The notes beneath the pieces were generated by a model, which was not told the origin of the DNA, did no database searches, and saw only the letters and a program-made list of their open reading frames with translations. A stretch of 64,000 nt of DNA from Cyrtodaria siliqua (Eukaryota; Mollusca; Bivalvia; Adapedonta; Hiatellidae): assembly GCA_037043455.1 (NCBI GenBank), contig JAWPHD010003068.1, positions 1 through 64,000 on the forward strand, written 5' to 3'. This document shows, in pieces, positions 34,909-45,695 of this stretch (positions within the stretch are counted from its first letter, which is position 1; each line of letters starts with the position of its first letter). A program made the position numbers and the translations under genes.

Positions 34909-37281
34909 ATTTTATTTAGCTCAGTATTTATCTCGCGGATTAACAACCGCCCGGCAAACTAGGAATGCTTGAATATCTAACACGCTTCCGAAATAATTGT
35001 GGTAAATGTAGTTCAAAAATATTATTATCACATATATTTAAAACTCTTGCGCGAATTACCGGAAGTGACGTCATTGGGAACAAACTATTTTTTGTTTACA
35101 TTGGGACTGAACGCAAAACAGTATCCTTGTGTGAAAATGTGAGAATTAAGCGATCATGATGCTGAGTCAGAGGAAATCGGATTCATCAACTGATGATGAA
35201 CTCGAATGCGAGGCAGGTGCAGCTGGAGAGCTTGTAAAGACTATCGTGTCATGTCATTCGTTACGTTCAGTGGTTCATTACACTATTCACTAATTTAACA
35301 AAATAGCGTATTTATACACTTACAGCAACAACACACAAAAAACAACGTAAACATTGTTTTCATCGAAATTTGACAGTGTCTCCCGCAACACTGCAATATC
35401 TTGGTACAAACATAATAACCGCGAAACGTATTTTATTCCGAATGAATGGACCTGGTCTAATACCTATACATCACAGACATATTAATAAATTAAATGTTAT
35501 TAGGTCTGTGTATACATTAATACGAGCCTCTGATATTTTGCCGATAAGTAGACATGAACAAATATATTTATTAGATAGTATCCATAATTGATAAAAAAAA
35601 GGAATAAAAAAAATAAAATGAAACAGCATATAATTTCGGCGCTATTATAAGTATTATATATTTGCCATAAGTCGCCATCAACACCAAACACTCTATGAGC
35701 GGTGTTTGCAATATGACACGCTTTCTAGTCTCCACTGCCCCCAAATATCAATACAGACTAATCAAATATTGCGGTGCACTTTTGAAGTACAGCCTAATTA
35801 GGGTACATACGTCGGTATATCACAAAAGCACGCACCATTTAGGGAAACCTAGTTTTATGATATAGTTCCTGTTTATTGTAATTACTTGAGCGGTATAATA
35901 CCGCCGAGGGCAGACACGTATTGCACAAGACGGATATATCACATGATATGCGATCTCTGATTTGTCGCGCACAAAGAGAGAAAAATACTATGATTTAAAT
36001 CATATAGCCAAATGTATTATGAGCACGATATAGACAGTTACTCATGTATACTTACTCCTGATATACAGATCGAAAACAGACCAAACATATCAAATTACCA
36101 TAATATGAAGTATATTATTCTATTATACTTGTTTTACTTATTGCACGAGCTAAGAGGCATTATTGTTGTTGCTTTACCATAAAACATTACTGAATTAATA
36201 TAAAAGTTAATAATTTTATTAATTTTATGCCTTGTAATAGATATCCATGAAACATCTTGTATGTTGTTTTCAAATCCATAGACCTATATATGTTGATAAT
36301 ATGTATTTATAACACTATTGGCAGAAGAGGGTGTATAATTTAAAAATTTAAACATTTGGAAACAAAGACACAGTGTTTATTTCACCGGATTCATTTAAAT
36401 TTATATTCTGAACATTCTAAGCAATCTTTTACAAAAAGACGGCTACATAATATTAGCTTCGTCAACTCTTCATTGATTCACGTAAAGACACATGCTTCTA
36501 ATTCAACAGCTAAACATTCACGGTCTAAAGATCTAAGACATACACCTGTCTTCAATTTATCATACGTATATCCGATGAGGTGCTAAGATAATCGAACATA
36601 AATTTCAATCTTACATCAAGAATGAAAAACATTCCTCCTCAACGCCGGTAGAATAGGCGAATACAACTTGTTTGGAAACGGCGGGGTTATCACTTCTCAT
36701 TTTTATAGTCAAATGTCGTTGGTACCGCTGTTGATTTTAATCTGCATGGCCTTTTGTTCTCCAAATTAAAAGATAATAAAACCAAAGGATGGACTTCCCA
36801 CGAAGTCAACTCAAAACGTTTGCTACAAACTCGCGTGTCTTTCGTGGGTTCCCACTTTCTCGACGAGTCGGGCGATTTTCTTCGGTAACTTATCATTATC
36901 TCGATTAGGGAAAGAAAGAAAATTAGGTTATTATCTTGTCCTTCTTTATGCAAACGTTTTCACCCAGCAACAGCACACGGCATTTTTAACAAGTACCATA
37001 AAACGTAATACTACATAGACAATACTATATAACTCAATGCGACACCGCTAATCGTTTGGTACCAATGAGGTCACAGGATCACGTGACACTTACCTGTCTT
37101 CAAAAAGGGCGCAACTCGAAGAGTGTGCGCAAAGGGCGCAACTCGAAGAGTGTGCGCTATGAGATAAAATTGGCTACTGTGAGAAAACGGGACAATCAAT
37201 AAGTGTAAGATTTGAACAGATTGTATTTTATATATATATATTTCCGAATATATACTCAAAATACACGCCCTGTTTCACCTT
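34909..37281. other. No gene recognised; one 27-bp tandem duplication
   Basis: 37104-37160 is a two-copy tandem of AAAGGGCGCAACTCGAAGAG+TGTGCGC. Short frames (34965-35159, 35370-35591, 36356-36586, 36690-36953) have no recognisable domain. Otherwise AT-rich. Confidence 0.5.
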
Positions 37282-37489
37282 TAATCATATTTTTTCATCA
37301 GCCTAAAGTAACCATTAAAAAGCATTCGTAGACTGTTGTATAGTTCAGTACGTAAATCGCGTTTCCTCTTTATTATTTGACAGGTCGTTGTATATCAGAA
37401 ATGTTGATTCTAAAGAAATGCTTGTAGGAAATATATGAATGCATAGTGATCATTGAGATTCATTGGATAAAATCAACACAACCACAGAA

Positions 37490-37665
37490 AATAAAATAGC
37501 AAACTCGGTTTTACTGAGTCTGTTCATGAGAGGTAATGTATGTGGCAGTATCGCTCATGCCCCCTAGCACCGGCTTAAGCCGTATTCTACTATAAATCCT
37601 GCTATGTTAGGTTCGTTGATTACAAAGGACCAGTAAAAAACAACACTACTGATTGGTAAATACTG
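37490..37665 (+). mobile_element. HP subfamily-2 copy in right arm
   Basis: AACTCGGTTTTACTGAGTCT, GTTCATGAGAGGTAATG, CCCCCTAGCACCGGCTTAAG, then AACAACACTACTGATTGGTA. Counterpart of 23455-23640. Confidence 0.65.
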
Positions 37666-39289
37666 ATATATGCGATTTAGTTTTAAAGATAGGTTATCTC
37701 ATACGTTTTCTGCTTTGTTATTGGCCGATGAAGTCGTAGTGCCCAAAGCAAATCACAGACCTCCGGTCTGGAACTGATCAATATTTCACATGAAGTGAGA
37801 TAGTTGCCAAGATTCGAACTGCATGACTAGGGCGTTGTAAGTCGTTATGGAGATAGTTATTTCGTAGATTGGTATTAGTATACATTCGTTCTATATGAAA
37901 GCTTATCATCTGGGAAGAAACGTTTTCTTTTTATATTGAAATCAGCTTCATATCATTCAGACAATTTATAGCACGTTTTATAAGTAAATAAATGAGTCAA
38001 AATATAATTAAAGGTTACTGGAGTTGTACTGGAATATATACTCGAGTTCTTTCGCATACTTTAGGAGAGCAATATTGATGCGCGAGCAAACGAGTGCATA
38101 TATCCCAATATAAATCTAATAACCTTTTTATTGCGTAGTTGCGCACTTTAATTTTAGAAAAATAACATATGTTGTAACATTTGATTTTCACCAAATATAT
38201 ATATATAATTTAAACAAACATCTTCCCTACATCCTGGGAATGTTTACAATGAAATAAACATTGTTTACATCACGTGACATATTTTCGTTGACGTGAACAG
38301 ATAATGGCACCAATCACGAACGAGTATACATTACACACCCACTATGTCTGTCCGAGTGAATAGTTTATATTTGAAAGCAAGAAGCACAAGAGAGCGTTAT
38401 CACTCTACTGCTTGAAGGCTTTATGGTATTTATAACATAGGAGTGTAATAAAGAAATGAATTATTTATCGTAATACACTAGTGTATTACAGATGTAAATG
38501 AGGGCCGAATCACTGTTTTTAATATATAGTAACACATTTAATCCCAATTGTTTGCATGGTACATGTATCTCATACAATATGCTCAGACACCTGATCTGTT
38601 TATCAATTTTTGAATTTTACTTCATAAAATGCATGTCTGGTTTAAGTTGTCGTAAATTGGTATGGCGAACGTATTTGCAGACGCGTAACGTAGCGATGTC
38701 ATGCTATGTAAACAACAAAACTACGTCATGATTTTTCTAACAAATTGCCGCCAGATATAAGATAAATTGACAACATTAACATCATGTCGTGGATGTGTTA
38801 TTTGATAAACTTAATCTTACATTCTTGTCAGTGTATTATCATTCGGAGTATTATGTAGTTATTCGACCTAACGCTGCCATTGTATAAAATTGTCACGGTT
38901 TTCTGACGATTGCAATAATAATGTCACTTATGCATGAAGGAAGTAGATGATGTACATCTATGGAAGGCAAAAGTGATGAGTCCACCTTAAAGGGGCACAC
39001 GGCAACAAAGTAGAGTCAAACTCACGGCATACCGTTAATTTTTCTGCATAAACATTGCATTAGTTTAATTAGTAAATAAATATAATATATATAAATAATT
39101 ATAGGAATAGTACAAGGCAAATTGTTTTTGTTTTTTTGCATGCTACTAACTGTTGATTATATTTCATCAGTAATATATTCAAACCTATGGTAGGATAACG
39201 AAGAGAAATTAACATCAGCATTGTATATAAATAGGTTTAAACTCAAAATTATACTGGATTAATAAATCATCAGGCTTCTTTTAATGCTC

Positions 39290-39400
39290 AACTCTGAGCT
39301 AGAGGGCATTGACGGTAGCAAGCATTTTTTACTGTCATTCATGAACAATCTCAATCAAAACGAGACCACAGTATGTTTTGTATTTATCGTGTTCGGCGAT
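39290..39400 (-). mobile_element. HP copy in right arm
   Basis: Reverse complement: TTTGGAAATCGCCGAACACG, GGTCTCGTTTTGATTGAGAT, GTTCATGAATGACAG...GCTTGCTACCGTCA, GCCCTCTAGCTCAGAGTTGA. Counterpart of 21463-21600. Confidence 0.65.
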
Positions 39401-39857
39401 TTCCAAATTTCTCATATCGTGCTCTTTGTCCCTTTAACGAATACACCAGTGAATACAAACGTGTACTATGTTGGTATTTACACTACAATAGCATACGTAC
39501 GGAATATAAAAAACAACAAAAAACGCTAATAGCGTGATACGGATGTATGAATATTTAGTAGCGTCACATTAGGTTTTGACACTAGTGTGTAATTATACCA
39601 GACTACCCAAGCCTCGGGAATTGCTATTATGGAAAGCCGTATTGACTTTTATTAATAACATCAGTTGGTGATATCACCTATTGGAATAGGCGATATAAAT
39701 ACATGCTGTTTACAAAGGCAATACGACACTCCATAAGATTAAGTTTTAAATTGTTCTTGTACTTAACAGTAGGCAGTTAATTGTACACACGTAGAATCAT
39801 AAAGTCGGTGTGCTTTATACTGTGTATCGTTTAATTAATCCCGTAATTTGATTGAAC

Positions 39858-40270
39858 ACTCTGTTCTTTATGCCCACATTTCCCCAGAATTCTGCTGGAC
39901 AGTATAACGGTTCATCCAATTAACACCTCTGCAAGACATGTTATATTACTCAGCTCTGACCCATAAATTCTTCACGGTTTGTTATCAATATGATTCTTAT
40001 CAGATTTAAACCACATGGGCAGTCAGCAATGGTCAGTGTGGAATTTTACAAGTACATATCATTCATCATGTTTTTATTCACAGAGGATAAGCAACACAAT
40101 GCATACATTTACAAAACATTTTATTGATAAAAAATGTTGGATGACATTAGAAAATTGTAATAGCACAAATGTCATTAAAAGAGTATGAGAACATTTTCAC
40201 TCAGAAACATAATCAATATCCATAATTGTAATGGTATTTATATTGTTCACATACTGTACATAGCAATATA
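39858..40270. other. No recognised feature
   Basis: Sequence between the right arm and the palindromic satellite; no gene or repeat relationship seen. Confidence 0.45.
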
Positions 40271-40271
40271 A

Positions 40272-41380
40272 TTGTCCGACATGAACTTACAATAACGAGA
40301 TAACTCTCGTTCCGAAGATATATCTTTCTTTGTATTGGAGATGTCTTAGAGAGATATCTCTCAGCGCTACAGAGATATCTCTTTAACCTACATAGATATC
40401 TCTGATAACAAGATATCTTGTTTAGCAAAAGAGATATCTCTTTAACTTAAAGAAATATCTTTATAAGTTACAGAGATATCTTCTTAAGAATGAAAGATAT
40501 CTCCTTAAAGAGATATATTTCTAATACCATTAAAGAGATATTGTTCTTCCTTAAGGAGACATCTCTTTGTCCTATATAGAATACAATTGTCTGACATGAA
40601 CTTACAATAACGAGATATCTCTCGTTCTGAAGATATACCTTCCTTTGTAGTGGAGATGTCTTAGAGAGATATGTCTCAGCGCTACAGAGATATCTCTTTA
40701 ACCTACATAGATATCTCTGATAACAATATATCTTGTTTAGCAAAAGAGATATCTCTTTAACTTAAAGAAATATCTTTATAAGTTACAGAGATATCTCCTT
40801 AAGAATGAAAGATATCTCCTTAAAGAGATATATTTCTAATACCATTAAAGAGATATGTTCTTCTTTAAGGAGAAATCTCTTTGTCTTTTATAGAAAGATA
40901 TCTCTGTAAGATAAAACAGATAGATTGTTTTTTAATAAATTATCTTACAGAGATATCTTCTATATAAGAGAGATATCTCTATTTTTAAAGAAATATCTCT
41001 GTTCTTCGAGAGATGTCTCTGTTCCTTGAGAGATATCTATCGTTCCAAAGAGATATCTTTCTTTGTAATAAAGATATCTCTCTGTCGTATAGAGATAACT
41101 CTCAGCGCTACAGAGATATCTCTTTAACTTACAGAGATATCACTGAAAACAAGATATCTTGTTTAGCTATCTTTTTAAGTTAAAGAGATATCTTTATAAG
41201 TTACAGAGATATATCCTTAAGAATGAGAGATATCTCCTGGAATTAAAGAGATAATTTCTAATACCCTTAAAGAGATATCTTTCTTCCTTAAGGAGATGTC
41301 TCTTTGTCTTACAAATATATCTCTTAACTTAAGGAACTTATAATCTCTCTAGCTTAGAAATATATCTCTGTAAGATAAAA
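40272..41380. repeat. Palindrome-dense satellite (AGAGATATCTCT), nested with a 315-bp unit
   Basis: The 12-bp perfect palindrome AGAGATATCTCT and near variants recur about every 20-30 bp. At a larger scale the block starting GAACTTACAATAACGAGATA repeats with a 315-bp offset (40283 and 40598), and a third, diverged block follows at about 41040-41380. Frames on the - strand across the first two units are repeat artefacts. Confidence 0.92.
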
Positions 41381-41564
41381 CAGATAGCATGTTTTTGAAT
41401 AAATAGTAGTTCAGCTTGCCATATAGGGAACTGATTAGTTAAATGTATACTGTATGTCAATAGATGGAATTACTAGTTATGATGATTTGTTTACTATAAT
41501 TATATGATAATGGAGTTCCCTGGGTGTAAATCAAGGCATTTATTTCATTTAAACAATATATTGT

Positions 41565-42137
41565 TTGAAAACTACCAGTGTTAGAATAGTATTCGAATGC
41601 ATGATATTTCAAATAAGTGTCCTACATTACGTCAATATTTTATCTCTGGAACTCGGCAGCACCAATTCGTATTCTCCAGTTAATTCTACTGAGGATGATT
41701 TTGTTTCCGCACATATCACTCGGTGCACTACTTTCAAGGCTGGTGTAAACGATAAGCAAAATAAACTGCCTACCATGCACTGGATTCCTAAATTACATAA
41801 AAATCCGTATAAGGCTCGCTTTATTTCTAATTATAGTGCCTGCACCACAACAAACATCTCCAAACTTTTAACTTCTTGTCTTACTGCCGTTAAAGATCAC
41901 ATTAAACTATATTGTGATAAAACTTATGAAAACTCTGGGATTCATCTATTTTGGTCTATAAAATATTCAAGAGACGTTCTTGATAAAATTTTCAATAAAG
42001 GTCAAGTTTCCTCAATAAGCACTTATGACTTCTCTACACTATATACAACCTTACCACACCACCTTATTAAAGACAAGCTAATTTCTCTTATTCAAAAAAC
42101 ATTCGCTAGAGAAAATACTACATTTAATGGCATTTAA
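41565..42137 (+). pseudogene. Penelope-like reverse transcriptase, N-terminal half
   Basis: A 190-codon frame with the pre-catalytic RT signature WIPKLHKNPYKARFISN (residues 73-89), LLTSCLTAVKDHI (101-113) and YDFSTLYTTLPHHLIK (154-169, motif A with one catalytic Asp). It ends at a stop where the deletion begins, so motifs B and C (PMG.N..P and YLDD) are absent. They are visible in the separate fragment at 21035-21420. In intact elements this enzyme copies RNA into DNA at a nicked target. Residues 1-45 have no family similarity I can see and may be flanking sequence read through. Confidence 0.75.
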
Positions 42138-42183
42138 TAATATTTAAGCGTTTTTTACTAACGGCAGTTTAGACAATTATACT

Positions 42184-42672
42184 TTGTGGACTTACCCCCA
42201 CTTGGATGGGGATGTTCCCCGAGCAACTTCGTATGGGGTATATGTGTCTCAGCTTATTCGTTTTTCAAGAGCTTGTACTCGAGTTGAGAACTTTAATATT
42301 CGTAATCTTTGTATAACTAAAAAGCTACTCAATCAGGGTTACCGTTACCATAAACTTCGTAAAACGTTTGCAAAATTTTATTATCGCAACCCTGATCTTT
42401 TTTCCAAGTATAAAAGTAATTTAAGGACTCTTCTGCGACAAGGACTATCACAACCTAACTTCTATGGTGATATGATTTATAAACTTCGTAAGATTCTTGG
42501 TCATGATCACTTTCATACTATCTTTGTTAAACTTGTTAAAATGTTTATCAAAAGAGGTTATGACCCCATTATTTTGCAACGTACTGCTTGCTTGGTGGTG
42601 GACCCTTTTACAGTTGGCCACAATGCTTTCCTCTTTAATTGTACGATGACCGGACAGGCTTGGACCCTATGA
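42184..42672 (+). pseudogene. Penelope-like RT protein, C-terminal domain
   Basis: A 162-codon frame: YPHLDGDVPRATSYGVYVSQ, LCITKKLLNQGYRYHKLRKT, LRTLLRQGLSQPNFYGDMIY, KRGYDPIILQRTACLVV, end TGQAWTL. Compared with the copies at 6059-6544 and 60579-61085 a one-base loss near the end (CAGGCTTGGACC instead of CAGGCTGTGGACC) changes the last residues. It has no catalytic motifs; the role of this domain is not known to me. It is open but disconnected from the polymerase core by the deletion. Confidence 0.75.
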
Positions 42673-42692
42673 TGACGCCTACCTAAAGCCCA

Positions 42693-42899
42693 TTGGGACG
42701 GTGGCGTTTGATGTGTGTCTATGATCTTTCCTGTCGTGCCCTTAAGTGTTTATTCTCTTGTTGGTCTGGCTTCTGCCAAGCCAATGAGTACCTTCATTTT
42801 GGCTTTCTAGGCTATTGTTTTTTAGTATTATATTTACACGAGCATGTTTGTGTTTTACTTATATTGCCTATTGATGCTGCTTTGTTAGTTAGAGATTAG
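42693..42899 (+). CDS. Small hydrophobic frame downstream of Penelope-like RT
   Basis: 68 codons starting MGRWRLM, 20 bases after the RT stop. It has one or two hydrophobic stretches (FGFLGYCFLVLYLHEHVCVL, then LLILPIDAALL). The same frame, with start, length and stop, is open in copies at 5846-6052 and 60366-60572, and shorter or broken at 13375-13557, 14146-14346 and 27424-27615. Intact frames in several 5'-truncated copies might mean selection, or simply recent copying. No homologous protein is known to me and no ribosome-entry evidence exists. Treat as a hypothetical second frame of the element. Confidence 0.35.
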   Translation: MGRWRLMCVYDLSCRALKCLFSCWSGFCQANEYLHFGFLGYCFLVLYLHEHVCVLLILPIDAALLVRD

Positions 42900-43186
42900 A
42901 TCATGGCGGGGATTTATTTATTTACACTGTCTTGTTTTAATGGGATGACAGTAGGGTGATTGTGAGGTGTGGTGCACCCTAGAACCGGTTTGAACCCCCA
43001 GTGGCCTACTTTGTCACTGACCGTTCCAAGGCGGTAGCCCTATTGTCAACCCTTTTGTGTTTGTGATGTCGTTTGCTTTTATTATTACTTTTGCCTTCTT
43101 GTTTGTCTGTTTGCATGTTTGTTTCTGTGTTTTGTGGTTGACTGTCCTCCTTGAACGCTACTTTCCCTGTCCGATCTTTTTATATT

Positions 43187-44225
43187 TCCTTTGTAGTAAC
43201 ACACGTCAATAACAGCTTCACTCTTCAGTTGTATTTCAGCATGACTTAAACTCGAAGTAGCTCCAACTGCTGAGGTAACATCAAATACCGAACCTATACT
43301 TTTATACTCGATAAGGAACTTATTTGTGTTTCTTTTTTGAAAAACACCTGTATAGTATTTGTTGTGTATATTCAACAAAATGTCATACACTATGTACAGT
43401 TTTCCCAACCTCTTTCGCAAGAAGTTTCAAGGTTTTTACTCTTTCTAATCGTACTCTGGTTTAAACAAATTTCGAAAAGAAGTTGGATTTCAATTGGTAA
43501 TTCTAAATACCATTCGTGAACGATGCCAACATTTTTAATTGAAAGAGGGTTAGTGTGGGTACTTGGGAAACACGATTCACTTTGTTTGTCATATCCTTCC
43601 AAAACTACAGTTCCATCGATGTGTGATTCTGCTAGCCTTGATTTCGATATTTGGACAAGTTTCAACAGCATGACGGAGGCAAAATCTAGAAATGGTATCA
43701 TCGCCAGTAACATAGTCTTTCAAGTGATGCGATAATATCGATGACGCTTTTTCTAAATACACATTGTGTCTCCTCTTTACACTGTTAAAAACTCTTGTAC
43801 ACATATCATTGAAATCAGTTTGAAGGTCACTATTTTGAACAAACTCGACCCATATACAATTTATGTATTTTGATTTTGTGACATCAAAACTAATAACATT
43901 GTCTATGCTATCTGAACAATAAATATCTATTTATGACTTGATATCATTGTCTATCATTGAAGCAAACTGAACCTGTCCAGCTATGATTCTAATTTGGTGC
44001 TCTTTTTCCGTAATATATTTTTCCTGATTTGGTCTTGAGATGAATTTATCCAATTTTTGCTGCATTCACTCGGAGTCGGTAGAGATTGAAATCTTAAAAT
44101 CTTGAGATCCAATTCCTCATCATATGACAATTCTTGTTTACACTGAATTAATTTTGAAAAGTCGTTTCCAAACCAGCATATACGTTTCCATTCTAGTGCA
44201 TTAAAATCGCTTGTGCTCTAAAACC
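43187..44225 (-). pseudogene. Unassigned Polinton-segment protein
   Basis: Reading blocks on the - strand, roughly 340 codons in total, shift frame near 43430, 43680 and 44045 and contain a TAA near 43935. Recognisable stretches are CTRVFNSVKRRHNVYLEKAS (start of the frame at 43589-43804), FLDFASVMLLKLVQISKSRL (43390-43713) and LYIVYDILLNIHNKYYTG (43085-43420). No domain is identified. Its position last in the co-directional gene row suggests a virion or accessory protein, but that is inference. The 3' end is overwritten: the last codons read into the reversed Penelope-like tail. Confidence 0.5.
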
Positions 44226-44829
44226 AATGTTGGAATGTTGTAGTCCGAAATATCAAAGGTATGAAATAAACTGGATGTTCTTTGTATTTGTGTCCTAGCA
44301 ATTAGTTTATGCACAATTCCTTTTTTTTTTGGCTCGATACAATTAATTATATGTCCTCAAGCAAATAAATTGAATAAATAACAAATAAAATATTATGTTC
44401 TTACCTCATTGTTCCACTCATCTTTGCATGTTAAGGAATACCAACTGCAAAAAACCTCTTATCTGCATTCGAAGTATTTGAATAAAAATATTAAAATACT
44501 TTGTCACAATTATTATTTTGCTATAAACAAAATCTGTAGTTTCAGAAATGTGTGGCATACTAGTAACATGATCAATTCATTTATGTTTTCTAAATAATTT
44601 TTGCAAACATATGGGCAGCCAGAATCATGTTATCAGAGGCTTATCACAAAATAATTGCTCCCCTGCTGTGAAATTGACCACACTGACCGCTTAGGCAGGA
44701 AATTATAATGTCATGGTTACTCAGAAGTAACAGTACAGGCTTGCTCACTGGTGAGCTGCTTTCTGTGCTTATCTTGTGCGTTGCGTACTAGTGTCATAAA
44801 TCTTTTTTAAACATGCCATATAACTTATG
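44226..44829. other. Spacer inside the Polinton segment
   Basis: AT-rich and non-coding, with a T-run at 44322-44331. A - strand block may begin in it. No motif. Confidence 0.4.
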
Positions 44830-45664
44830 TTACATTAATTCCTTCAAAACAAATCGAAATGATGTGTGGACACCATTAAGATTAATAATTTTACCGAAGA
44901 AATAGGTTATGTAAATATTAATACTGTTAATTATCGTTTTGTTTACTTCGCAGAACCCGACTCGTATTGGTTCATCTTTGAAAGGATATAACCTCGTAAG
45001 ATCAGCTGTACTTATTTCATAAATGACATCCCCGTATGATCACTCAGCAATAGAATTACTTATCAAGTCACAGTGGATATACAATGCATCGATATAATTT
45101 GTTATGTTCGGTGTAACACTTCCAAATTTAGTTTCTCGAATAACTGAATATTTGTCAAACCCGATCAAGGTGTAAAAGTTTGATTCTCTTAAATCAAGCA
45201 CAAAGTTATTATGAATGTTAACTAAACATTTGAAGCTTGATCAATCAAACTCAATTCTTATCGGGACAGGTGAGTCATCGGTCAAATCACCGTTTACATT
45301 CAATTTTTCTTTTATGTAATTATCGATATCGGCATAACTGTTATTTCCATTTTTCGTTTATGTAATTATCGATATCGGCATAACTGTAACTTCCGTTTGC
45401 AAAACTAATAGTTTTCAAATCTGTTCCATCATGATACCTTATCACTTTGTTATTAACATCTTCACTAATATTATACCAGTAAGTCATGGAATTAATCTTA
45501 TCGAGTCCAATACAATACTGTTTGTTCCTGCCTAATATTAATGGTCTGTCAAATACATTTGTAAAATTACTTGGTGTATTTGAGCTATTAATTATTGACG
45601 CTTTTTCTGATGATAATACAATTTTTTGTTCCATATAATATAAGTTGACAATATTAATTGCCAA
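44830..45664 (-). pseudogene. Polinton-associated structural-type protein (penton-like candidate)
   Basis: About 270 codons on the - strand. The N-terminal block (45341-45664) has IVLSSEKASI, FDRPLILGRNKQYCIGLDKI and GSYSYADIDNYINE. The middle (to about 45000) has FYTLIGFDKYSVI, YIDALYIHCDLIS and GDVIYEISTADL; the end has INSINIYITYFFGKIINLNG. Two in-frame TGA codons and a short tandem duplication (about 45308-45330 copied at 45357-45379) break it. From memory, this layout (N-terminal Y.I.L..., a .Y.D....I segment, then IHCDLI) is common in proteins next to Polinton ATPases in invertebrates. Penton identity is a guess, not shown. Confidence 0.5.
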
Positions 45665-45695
45665 AATTAATCACCTTCGTAATACATTTAAAACT

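Larger units (their letters stand above)
37282..39857. repeat. Right arm of the giant inverted repeat
   Basis: Reverse-complement counterpart of 19901-23850. It lacks the Penelope-like cluster (20165-21420) and the HP insertion at 22413-22534, but has about 200 bp of extra sequence near 37660-37850 (including CAAGATTCGAACTGCATGAC). A short Penelope-adjacent remnant (39397-39470) corresponds to 21420-21490. Many small indels show the arms are old. Confidence 0.85.
41545..43187 (+). mobile_element. Penelope-like retroelement, longest copy, internally deleted
   Basis: The N-terminal half of the RT (41565-42137), an internal deletion near 42190, the RT C-terminal domain (42184-42672), the small downstream frame (42693-42899) and the complete 3' tail (to 43187). 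The deletion runs from the segment matching FFTNGSLDNYT to the PHLDG segment and removes motifs B and C. The 3' end abuts a Polinton-type frame. Confidence 0.8.

Noticed and set aside
35370..36953. Short frames of 60-90 codons around the region
   Set aside because: No motif, no conserved neighbour and typical of chance frames in AT-rich DNA.
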